A DNA stretch of 64,000 bases, from contig NMRB01000053.1 of assembly GCA_002633025.1 (NCBI GenBank), positions 136,485 through 200,484 of the forward strand. Direction: 5' to 3'. Each line of letters starts with the position of its first letter. Positions within the stretch are counted from its first letter, which is position 1. Shown in pieces: positions 1 to 12,200 of this stretch. The translations under genes and the position numbers were made by a program. Below the pieces are notes generated by a model that searched no databases, was not told the DNA's origin, and saw nothing but the letters and a program-made list of their open reading frames with translations. This DNA comes from Notospermus geniculatus. Lineage: Eukaryota > Nemertea > Pilidiophora > Heteronemertea > Lineidae.

Positions 1-122
1 NNNNNNNNNNNNNNNNNNNNNNNNNNNNNNNNNNNNNNNNNNNNNNNNNNNNNNNNNNNNNNNNNNNNNNNNNNNNNNNNNNNNNNNNNNNNNNNNNNNN
101 NNNNNNNNNNNNNNNNNNNNNN
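1..122. other. Assembly gap (Ns)
   Basis: A run of undetermined bases at the left edge. It directly abuts the first copy of a tandem duplication, so sequence order here may be unreliable and the upstream RGS22 exons are missing. Confidence 0.99.
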
Positions 123-237
123 ATATTGAGAATTCAGCCGAAATCTGTCAAATCAAACCGTTTTTCTTTCAATGATCCAAAACATGGGCCCTTCTGTTGA
201 GCTACCCCTCATAATGACTCCTAATTTTCTGCTTCAG

Positions 238-3200
238 CAAATAATTTCTTCTCACGAGAGAATACGGATCAGTTACAATCACAGTCAAAGGTTTCTAAGA
301 AGAAGAAGAACAGCAAACCATCTGAGGGGTCATCTGTAACATTCAAGGATCTGAAAAATGAATTTAAAAGGTAGGGGCAACTTGAGAATGGACTACATGT
401 AGGTAAAATAGAATAGGCCTAGAAATGCTCTAGGTCATCATCTGCAGTGCAGTTGTTATGGTTGTGAAACGGAGTCTGTTAACAAGATGGTCAATTCATG
501 AAAATTCTGTGGTGATTTGGTACAAAAGGTAGGTATCCTTTTGTTCTTGTGATGAGTGGCCTACACCAGGTGCAAGGATCACCGAATAGAAGTTGTATTC
601 TGGTGATTCAGCAACTGTGCAAAAAAATTTCATCTCCCATCTTCAGAGCATATTCTGCACCGGTGAACTACCGGGAATTTCTAAAGATTCCGCTGTATGG
701 TGACTTTGATATGATGTTTGGTGAGGCAGAGCCAGAGGACACAGGGCGTGTTTACGTGGCATTTGAGGAGGAGGCCAGTGAGGAGAGGACGTACACAGAC
801 ATGAAAACATTGGAGGGAAAACATCATATGACATATCAGGAGATGAAGGAGCACGTGCTGGGATCTGTAAGTGGGAGGAATTACACGTACAATGTTTTAC
901 ATGTTTTGGTTCCCTCATTTGTCTAAGGTTGTCTAGGTTCTCAATGAGAGTACAGTGGAACCTCTCTATTAAGGACACTATCTGGACTGATAGTTGGTGT
1001 CCTTAATTAAGGGGTGTACTGATTACGGATGTCAAAATGAATACAAATGACAGGTTTGCGACTGAACTTGAGTGTCCTGAATAGAGAGGTGTCCTCCTGG
1101 CAGAGGTGTCCGCTTAAGAGAGGTTCCACTCTACATCAGTCCACAAGCTTTAGAGAGTGGACTCTGTTTACAAAGCTTTTAATAGAGAGTGGACTCTGTT
1201 TACAACGTCTGAGCTCCATTCATCACAACTTCCATACAAAACGAGACCACATCAGTCCGGGAAAACTCCGAAATCGGAAACGTTGCCGAATTCGGACTCG
1301 CACGAGTCCGANAGTGAGCACATGGTCCATGGACCATTTCATTCTTTCAATGATCCAAAACATGGGCCCTTCTGTTGAGCTACCCCTCATAATGACTCCT
1401 AATTTTCTGCTTCAGCAAATAATTTCTTCTCACGAGAGAATACGGATCAGTTACAATCACAGTCAAAGGTTTCTAAGAAGAAGAAGAACAGCAAACCATC
1501 TGAGGGGTCATCTGTAACATTCAAGGATCTGAAAAATGAATTTAAAAGGTAGGGGCAACTTGAGAATGGACTACATGTAGGTAAAATAGAATAGGCCTAG
1601 AAATGCTCTAGGTCATCATCTGCAGTGCAGTTGTTATGGTTGTGAAACGGAGTCTGTTAACAAGATGTCAATATCATGAAAATTCTGTGGTGATTTGGTT
1701 CAAAAGGTAGGTATCCTTTTGTTCTTGTGATGGGTGGCCTACACCAGGTGCAAGGATCACCGAATAGAAGTTGTATTCTGGTGATTCAGCAACTGTGTAA
1801 AAAAGTTCCATCTTCCATCTTCAGAGCATATTCTGCACCGGTGAACTACCGGGAATTTCTAAAGATTCCGCTGTATGGTGACTTTGATATGATGTTTGGT
1901 GAGGCAGAGCCGGAGGACACAGGGCGTGTTTACGTGGCATTTGAGGAGGAGGCCAGCGAGGAGAGGACGTACACAGACATGAAAACATTGGAGGGAAAAC
2001 ATCATATGACATATCAGGAGATGAAGGAGCACGTGCTGGGATCTGTAAGTGGGAGGAATTACACGTACAATGTTTTACATGTTTTGGTTCCCTCATTTGT
2101 CTAAGGTTGTCTAAGTTCTCAATGAGAGCACATCAGTCCATCTGTTCTAGAGAGTGGACTCTGTTTACAATGTCTGAGCTCCATTTATCACAACTTCCAA
2201 AAAGTTTAAAAGTTTTGGTTTATATTCCGATATCAACAACGGTAGAGGTGTCATCCGACTTTACACTTTAATCCCAGTCTATCCTGAAACCTTTCAGTAG
2301 AACTCAGATGAGCTGCTCATTCAGCGCTACAATCCGAGCATTTCCGACCGGTACCCATTTATACACCTGGGTGGAGAGAGGCCAGTGAAGCAGAGACTTG
2401 CCCAAAGTCTCAGCCCAGTGGGATTCGAACCGGGACCCTCTGACCACTAGTCGGAGGCCAGAACCACTACACCACCGTGGCTGCTCGTATGACTTCCATA
2501 CAAAACATGACCACATGAGCTCTTTTGGTACCAGTGGTGACCGCTTTTGAAATTGCCAATTTGCATGATGGCTTTCTCTTTGTTTTTTTAGAATCTTGGC
2601 ATTGAGGAGTTCATCTCATTCCTGTCAGACACGGTCGGTATTCATCTCATCAACTTCTGGTTGGATTGTGAGTACTTCAAGGACAGCATGCAAGACTTTG
2701 ACGAAGTTGAGAATTTATCTGCGAGGAATAAACTGTTCAGGTAAGTGTTCTGTAATGATGAAATACCCCGGGATGCCAATTTTCCTGTTGTTGCCAAAAA
2801 AGGCATGTTCACATGGCTTGGTTTCACTTGTTTCTCCTCTTCCAGGGATATTCAGGACAAATATCGACTGAACCTGACCCGAGATGCCAAAGATCAGTTG
2901 GTGAAAGCATCAAGTAATGTCAACCTAAGCCATACCATCTTTATCAGGACTCAGTATGATGTGCTTCGGAGAATGAGGGCCTACTGGGTGCCGAGATTCA
3001 TTGTACATAAGGAACGAATGGAAGGGTTTAGGTAAGAATAGAATGAGAGAAAAAACTTATGCTATACATGTATCACTGTGTTATCCAGTTGAATATTGCT
3101 CATTATCTACATGTAGTAGTGGCAGATTATTGTAGTGGCCTCCTCAATATTATTGAAGATTGGAATCCATCCCTTTCAAGTTGAAATTGCCCGTGTCCCA

Positions 3201-6200
3201 CACAGAAGAATTACCGGTATCATCACTTTGGTCACTGTTTCTGGTGTTCCTGATCAAGTCATATACAAAATAATTGATTCATTGTTTGATGGACACTGGC
3301 TGCCTTTGACAATGACATTCTCGCTTCTCTTCAGGTGCATTCAGGAGCAAGAATTCCTCGACCGTATTCGAGGAGCAAGTAGATTATCTGGCTTCTTCCC
3401 ATCCATTTCATTGGTGAATTCTATGCCAGTCAGACCGGATGATGTGTTACAGATTGCCAAAACAAGGAACTGGGAGTTCGTCTCCAAGGGCGGGAGGCAG
3501 CTTGACGATAGGATAAGATCTGCAAAGTCGAGATCTGGGATGAAATTTGGGACACCCCCAAGGTAGGGAATGCTACTGAACATGAGACCACTGCTGGCTT
3601 TGATGGACAGGACCACCTGTTGAAAGTTAGTTACTGAAAGGACAACGCTTGTTGTCTAGGCCCTGAGGAGTTCTATCTTGTCTACATGCATGTGTAACTT
3701 CTTTGATCGGCATTTTTCAGAGTGTGAGAGATACAGTTCTTTAGTCTTTATGGATAATATCACTCCGATAAAAGTTCGTTTGTAAAAGTATTTTTAAAGT
3801 TTGTTCTTTAAACAAACGTTGTATTTTAAGTTTTTTAAAGAACAAACTTTAAAAAAACTTTTGCAAATGAACTTTTATTGGAGTGATATTATCCATAAAG
3901 ACTAAAGAACTGTATTGTCTATGTGTGATTGGATTCCCATTCGAAGTTGGGTTTAATCTGGTCAGATAACTAGTCAGTGTAGTTTTCTTGTTGGTTTTAG
4001 CTCACCTCTCAGGGAAAAACTTCTCAAAGCCATGACGAGCGACAAGGCAGCCGGTGGGGCCTTCCAAAAGAATCTCGAGCAACACACAAACAAGAGCCTG
4101 GTGTCAAACTTACTGTTCTGGCAGGATGTGAATGAATACAGTGGTGCAGACACTGCCACCAGTGATCGACTCCTCAGACTTAATAACGCTTGGTTCATCT
4201 TTAACAAATACATTGCACAAGGAAGTCCAAACTCAATAGGTAGGAGTAAGCAAGGTCTTGAAATTAACACCCTGTCCATGGTTCTAGGGTCACTGTTTTT
4301 GAAACACCCACATGAAACATGGTCCGACTTGGGGGAATGTTCGCCCCCAAATCCCTTGCCAAACGCATGTCCCTAAGCTATATGCCACCAGAAAAAATTG
4401 ATCCTTGCATATCCTTATTACAGGTATGAAGAAAGAAGATCGTGATAAGGTGCATCAGACATTATTGACAGCCAAAGACTTTGTCTCCTCTGACTTATAC
4501 AACGACGCCAAGAACCATGCGACCGAAATCCTTGAACCCGCTTGGGTGCAGTATCTGAAGGAAGATGTCAGCAAATACCTAGAGTAAGTGAAAATCTTGA
4601 TGTCATTATTTTGGTGAAGTAGGAGGAGAGATACAATTGGCACACGTAAATGATGCGTATGATTTTCCCGTTGTAGGTGCTCAATATCTCATCGGGATAT
4701 GGGGATTGCTCCACCACCAGCGGCTGAGGATATACAGATCATTGTTGATGGAGATCAGATTATTGTCCAGAGGCCGTTTTACAAAGGGTAAGTCAGACTT
4801 AAGCTATGACACTTGTGAATTCTTTTGAATACCAATAATTTGGTAAATTATGAATACATATGACTTGAAGATGGCTACAACATTTATGCCTTTGTTCACA
4901 TTTTTTCTTCAAGATGGCCTACTGCCTTTTTGCCAAGAGTTGACCTGGTATGAAGGCATTCACTCACCTTTATTCATTGCTTTTTGTCAGGGTGCGAACA
5001 CCATCTGAAAAGGATGCTAAGCAACATTTGTTAAGATCTTTCTCGTTGGCTGAGAGTATTGATTCAGTCAGAAGAGCAGAATTGAAGAAGATCCGTGCAG
5101 AAAAACGGAAAATAATGGAACGGGAACGACGGAAGGCTATCCGAGCAGCGAAAAAGAGGCTGAAAGAAATGAAGATGAAGAAGGACACACCAGCGAAGGT
5201 AGTTGTCGCATCTTCAAAACTTGTTGAAACTAACCGGCCCCCCATGACTTGGTTTTTGCATGCAAGCGGTATAAGAGAGTGTGCTGAGATGCTCAGTGTA
5301 GATAAATTTTGTCCTATTCATGTAGCTAAGTGGAAAACTTGTGCTTCTGGACAGTTATCTACTTCATTTCCTAACTTTTCAGGAAGAGCCTAAGGAAGAG
5401 AAGAAGTCACTCTGGGATGACGGTGGCGATTTGTTTGGCGCTGATTTGCCCCCGCCTCCTCCAAAACCCAAAATTATTCGCAGAAAAGTCAGAAAAATCT
5501 TATCACATTCACCCACAACAAAGACAACAATTCCAAAAATTAGTGTAACTGAGGCAGGCAAATCAGAGCCAGCAATGAGCCGAGAGCAGTCGAAAGCTTC
5601 CACTGGGACGGGCGAAAGTCTTGAAGTACTTGTCTATGTACTTGGTTTAATCCCAGTGACAATAGATTGGCCTACGTCACTTGCTGCTTGCTGTATTTGT
5701 TAGACATAACTCAATATACTAGGAAAGTGTTATATTGAGCAGAATGTGAGCTATGCCTTCTGTACACTAAAGAACTCGTGGCAAGTGATGCAGGCCGAAA
5801 CCCATTGCTAATTTCAATTTTGCTTTTTACCCTCTTCAGTTCACAGACAACTCCCCTCACGTGACATATATTAAAGTAGTGTAGACATAATGTGACTCAT
5901 TTCTCCTCCCCCCAGCTTTTTTCTTATTTCAGATGTCACAGGTTTTGATTGGCATGCCCAGATTAGTTTAACACTTTATGGACGAAAGCACTTTGACGAA
6001 AAATTACAAAATATTGCATTACTAGAAGGCGCCTTTTCAATCATCATAACATGTGTCTTTGGAAAGTTCCCCTATGGCACTCTCCGATGAATGGTCACTC
6101 CTGTCACTCCTTGCCAAGATTTTGAGTGAGTCTTGATAATCCAACGTTAGATGACCACCTGTCCATGAAGTGTTGAAGTATATGTAGAAATTCACATTTT

Positions 6201-9200
6201 CAGACCATTTTATAGTTTTAGTTTAGTGGAACATTAACCACTGGAATTTTTACTTCTGTAGGATGTTTTATTTCTATGAGTTCCTTCTCCAGGTTTTTGT
6301 GTAAAATTTTGACATGAATTCCAAATTCATGAGACTAACTCATTAGGTTGGTGTCACATGTGTGTCGAATATTTTTGGGACATAATTACACTAGTAATTA
6401 GGTGTCTTACTTGATGAATGAGATTCAAATAAGTTACTTTATATGATGTATGATTACCTGACTGAGGAGATGTCAGTGAATAGGCATGATTAATCTTTCT
6501 AACACTGATGTTTTAAATGTGCAAATGTAACTACATGTAGTTTGACCCATGAGATACAAATATTTTGACTGGGACTTTAACTCTTGGGTTCTAATGGATG
6601 GCACCTTTAACTTTAACAGGATGATAGTGACCAAGAGGATGAGGACCAAGATCAAAATCAGGTTCTTTTTAATACTTCTCCAAAGCATCTTCCATTGCTT
6701 TCAGCGAATAAATTTATTTTGCACATCAGCCTGGCTTATGCAGTACCACTGGTTCTGACTTTTCACTCCTAATGGAAAGGTCTAAAAACCTTGTCAAGTT
6801 GGGCAAAATTGAACACAGCACTTTCCCAAGCTCTGCTATATCACGCTTTCTGTCCCTCCATCCACCATAATAATAGATGTTGGAATATGAATCCTTCTTT
6901 ACTCCTCTTTCAAATTGAGACATCATATTCATTTTGGCACCTCAAGATGTTGGGATACTAGAGTTCACAGCTAGACATTTCTCTGGTAGAGACACATACA
7001 TGAGAATGCTTCTTGGAAATCATATACTAAACACACTGGAGAACTGCACACTTATTCACTATAGAAGATAGGAACAGCACCATCAATTTAGACAGCATGA
7101 AATCACATTTGCAGATCCTATCACACCCTCTTGCATGCCTGCCAATATCCCAATGCTTTTATCCACTTTCCTTGCATTTGGACACATTCTCATTGTATGC
7201 TGAAGTCACCAACCGGTATCTGTTGCTTGAGATAGCATGTAACTTCTTATGAAATCCACTCCAAAGTAGATGAGAATCAATGAGCTAGCATATCTCTCTG
7301 ACAGTGGTAAGGTGATTTTTGACCACTGTACTACCAAACTTGTTATGACAAGGAGGGACTGAAGGTGCAAAAAATACTGTTCTACAGCATGTTTCAAGGA
7401 CTTTTCCTTGCTCTGAACGGGAGGCGTTTTGTCTCAAACAGGATGAAGTAAGTATTCCTCCCATGGATGGTTGGGTGTATTGCGAATTTGAATGCATGAT
7501 ACGTAACACATTTCGTTTCAGCCTGACGATGTTGTTGTAAAAAGAGGGAGCATTTCAGTTGACAGGAGGGCAAGTCTCGCCAGGGGCACTGAGCGAAGGA
7601 GAACCCTTCCCAAAGTGATTGAAAGGAAGGCAAGCGTGCCTAAAGAAAAGCCCATAAAGGCGTTTAAGAATGTTCGGACAAAACGTGGCATGAAAGTCTA
7701 CCAGCGAGATAGTGTAATGCAACCTCTCTATTCTTCTAGCACCAACTTTCCTTGCTGTACAGCAAATCCCGCTTGTGATCCTAACAGGTTGCTGGACGTG
7801 GAACGCTTCGGGAAACCCTACTCACTGATATTAGCTGATATACAGGTGTTGTTAACAATATCTAATTGATGTCTTACTTATTTCACTGATATTTTTGACT
7901 TTTCAGATGTTGTAGTGCTGATTTCACCCTGGACAATAATATTGTACAGAAAGCTGCACTCACTGCTATTCTCCTTTCTGCAAACCTGTCACTTTCACGA
8001 GCTGTTTGGTATTAGCGGGAAAGAAAACTACAAAATAGCAAGCTGATACATGTATAAGGAAAGATAACAACAAAGTGTATCAAAATAGCAAACTTTTTCA
8101 AAAGTTCAGGTTTGCAGCCTACCATCCACGCAAATATTTTCGCGGGATAATATTTCACGAATTGAACATTTTTTGTCTGTTTCACGTGGATTAATGTTTG
8201 CGTCAAGGGTAGGGAAGGGAGCTGACTTGATGTTGGGGGAAACTTATATGCGTGTATTAATATTCGCGGTGAAATTTTGATTTCCCGATTTTCGCAAGAA
8301 TTTTTACACGCAAAAATATTTGCGTATACGGTATCACCAAGCATTGACAAGTGTTATGCACGGCCTTTTAATAACCAGTAGATCCATTCCAGGATTGGCA
8401 GCCTGAGACAGAGTAAGGTGGATTGCAGGGACCGTTCCTGACGTTGACCTCAGTGCTATTAAGATAGGAGGTTCAACTGGATCAGCTTGATAACCATCAC
8501 AACACCTGTATATACACAAAGATGCAAAACCTAAATTCAAATGCACAAAATCAGCATCAGTTCTGTTGATCACAACTTTTGCATGAGCATGAATCGTCAC
8601 CTGTCCGATCCTCCCCTCTCATCTGTATTGTCATAGTCCTCGAAGTTCCATCACCCAGGTCTGGGCTCATCTCATTTCATAAGTTGTCTCCTAGGCTTTG
8701 AATGTGTCCCAGCGGTAATCCTGTTTTGTGGTATAAAACACCAAAGATAATCCCAGCTTTGTTAAAGAGGATTACCCCAATCCCACTTTGTCATTTGTGA
8801 ATCAGATCAATCCAAGATCTGTCGCCATTATCTGCAAATTAAATCTTGTCCCAAAGGATTGAAACTTTGCCAACAGACTCTAATATCTTAGTGTCTTGCT
8901 GATGGGCAGTTTGCGACAGTTGTGGTTCTGCCAGGAGTCAATACCCACATCCTGGCTAAGCTTAGAAGCCCTACTTTAACTGATCCCCATCTCCCAACAA
9001 CTCCTGATTAGTTTTACCATCTGTTGTGAAATTGGTCATAATTTGACAAATATCAAAGTGTGGTGCTAAAATCCATAGGACATTTTCTTGGTTTTCAAGC
9101 AGTTCATCCTCTTTGAGGTTTCAATGGACCTAAACAGAGGTAACAGGTAAAATCATGGTGACATTTGGAAATTGGAGTCCAGAAACACACAGGATATGTC

Positions 9201-12200
9201 CCCTTTAAGTATTTATTCCGTACTGATTCCCTGCTTGTTTGTTCCTTTCAGTGTGTTACAATCGATGTTGAAAACATTGCCATTGGCCCTCACATCCCCT
9301 CTGCACCAAGGCTCATAAAAAACCTTCGGGAGAGATTTGGGATGTGAATTCTTGGACTTTTGAGTTCTCTGTCAATCTATCCGACTTGAGTTTCATTAGT
9401 TTATCAGAGAATGTGGAGTTACGTGTGTATTCCTGTTTTTACCCTCCAATATTGCCTGTATACACATATAAAGTTTCGCCCTGCATATATTTGCATCAGA
9501 TTCAGACAAAGGAATCAAAATGATTTCACATTTCTTCTATCACATACAACACCTCCGGTCTGTACTCTCCACTACTACTATTTTGGGTTTATGTGTACCT
9601 TTATGAATCTTTTATGTGTCAAATTGTGACCACTGACAACATGAAAAACGAATGCTGTCACTTTCTTACATATGTCTTGTCAAAACATGAAACCTTATGA
9701 GAAAACCAACCCGTTACATGCCACAGTTGGAATGGAAAATTGGCTTCCCAACATGACAGGGGAATGGGGAACAGTAGGCCTACACATTGCTTTATTAATG
9801 ACGTTCAGTGAACCACCTACATGAATATACTGCTGAGATAGGGCTGAGCAGTGTCCTTTAGTGTTGTTAAAAGTTGATCAATCCCATTTCATAGAAATGT
9901 CATACGAGACGGATCAGGGGACTTGTACTGTATACAGAAACTGCATGAAAGGGAATAGAAGACTCCTGAAATTCACCATTTCATGCTCATGTACATTTCA
10001 GGAAGGGGAAGGCTCCACTGAAAATCAGGATGGTGAGGCTCTGGGTGAAGAGGGTGAAGGTCGCAACGACTCTGCTTTGGAAGATGGACTCAATATGTCA
10101 CCCGGTGGGATGCTGCTGTCTGGTGGATCGCGGAGACATGCTGCAAGCATCTCGCCTGAACAAAAAGAAGTCAAACCACCAACATTTGCGGAGGCTGCAC
10201 AGAATAAAGCGTATGTTTGAGACTTTTAAAATATTTTTACCCTTCAGGACCATTTCGCCTTCTGATTCTGGATGATAAGAATCTATACAACAGCCAGATA
10301 AGTCAGGTTTGTTTGAATGCCCAAGACTCTCTTTGCCCAGCAGACTTTGCCTTTAAGTACCATTCTGTGTTGCAGTTTGATGACCATCTTCAAGAAGAAT
10401 CTCCTTGACCAACAAGATGGAAAGGACATTGTCAACATGATGAACACATACAACGAGATCTTGGCATATCAGGGAATATCAGGTCCTGGAGCTAAACAGA
10501 AAAAGGAGGTACAAGCTGGATTCATTTATAAGTAAGTTGGATGAAATTCTGGTATGGTAGATTTTTTTCATGCCATTCAGGACCAATTTGGTCATTTTAG
10601 TTCTGAACTCAGCCTTTATCTCGTACATCAAAAATTCATAAGCGAGCCTTATAAATTTTTGCGTACATGTATATACATGTCTATACCTCACCAGATTATG
10701 CTCCTCAGCTGACCATATCGTGGCACAAAACAAAGTGTTGCGCGACTGCATGGCCTTTGATATTTAGCTTGCTTTCCTTCCGAGGCAAATACACTGAGCA
10801 ACTATAGGGCAGTGCCTCACTTGGCCAAGAAGAATGTAGTGCATTGAACACCGAAGAATTGTAAAGAGCAATATTGGCTAAAACTGGGAAAATCTTCATT
10901 TCCAGGTCATTTCTGGACAAAGGCAGCAAAAAGAGATTCTCTCTGACTGACAAGATTGACCACAGATTGACAGTAGAGAAAGACCGACCCAAATCTCCAA
11001 CCCTGAAGGATATATTGCACTATATCAAACCTCAGCTGGAGGAACAGTTCAAGAACTTCTGGGATGTAAGTAGGCTCATCATGCCATTGGACATAAAACA
11101 TTTGAGTCAGCAACATCTGAAAGTGAAATTAGTGTTGGATCTTATTTGCTGCCTGGGATGGCATTGACAATATTGATAAAAATGTTCAGATCTGGGAAAC
11201 AAGTCGCATGGGATTGAAATGTTGTACTGTACAAAATTTTTCAGAACCAAGCAGAAAACCTTGGATTAAAAGGAGCAAACCTGGCCAACATCTCGGCTGC
11301 AGAACTGGCTATGAAGGGTGATGTTGATGTCGGCAAAGGTTGGCGTGGACGGAAACCAAGAGCAAAGGTGAGAAATAATCAATTACTTCATCTTTTAACT
11401 GGATATCTGGGAGTAAATAAACAATCTTTTTCTCCAAATGTATCACTTCTTGCAATGCCTGGTGCAAATTTCACCAGCAAAGTACCTGTGGTACTTGTAT
11501 GTTTTGAGAGTGGTGGATCGGCACAGCTTTGAATGTGTTCGTGGCAAATGAGATGCTTGAATACTGCATTCTTCTTACACATTGCCACAAATCGCGTGTT
11601 TTCTTCTCAGTAACTATCTTTTTTAGCTGAAAATCCACTTATCTATATCTCTTTGTCACTTTTCTCTTTCTCAAGCCTGCAATCTATATAGTGAGTTAGC
11701 TAATATGTCTTTATCATTAGTCTTCATTTCAATTATGGACTGAATACTTGGAGGTGTTCTCTAAGCAGTGTATTGAATAAACTGTGTCAGGGCCTACTTT
11801 ACATTTGCCTTGCACAGGATTGGAGGCCCAAATGCAGATTATTCATGGTCAGGATGCCTGTAATTTGCAATGCCTTCAAGTATGAAACCCTCTTGTTAAT
11901 TTATTCACCTATTGAATCCCAAGAACATTTTCATATTGATGTTTATTACTACATGTGTCATCCTCTGCTGAAAATTTTCTTCCCAAATTCACAATCCTTT
12001 TGTTGTATTCTCCTGGTCAAATGTTGTATGTAGAGTTCTCTGCTAAAGTTGCTTCATGTGATTGAACTTTTTGATGAACACAGGCTGAATCCCCTTCTTA
12101 CACCCTTGGCGTGCCCTCCGGTAGCACACAGAAGCGTTCTAGATCTACAAGTAGATCCAGATCCAGGGCAAGCGGGGCAAGTATTTATTTCATGGAATCA

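Larger units (their letters stand above)
140..2512. repeat. Tandem duplication of ~1.18 kb carrying two RGS22 exons
   Basis: Copy 1 (about 165-1250) and copy 2 (about 1343-2512) match at a constant offset of 1,178 bp through both exons, with only scattered substitutions. Copy 1 carries a 182-bp TA-flanked MITE (951-1132) absent from copy 2. Copy 2 carries a SINE (2200-2491, flanked by ACTTCCA) absent from copy 1, where ACTTCCA occurs once at 1228. Exon 647-866 ends in phase 0 but exon 1416-1548 needs a phase-1 donor, so the copies cannot be spliced in series. The block abuts the N gap and has an ambiguous base at 1312 between the copies. Confidence 0.9.
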
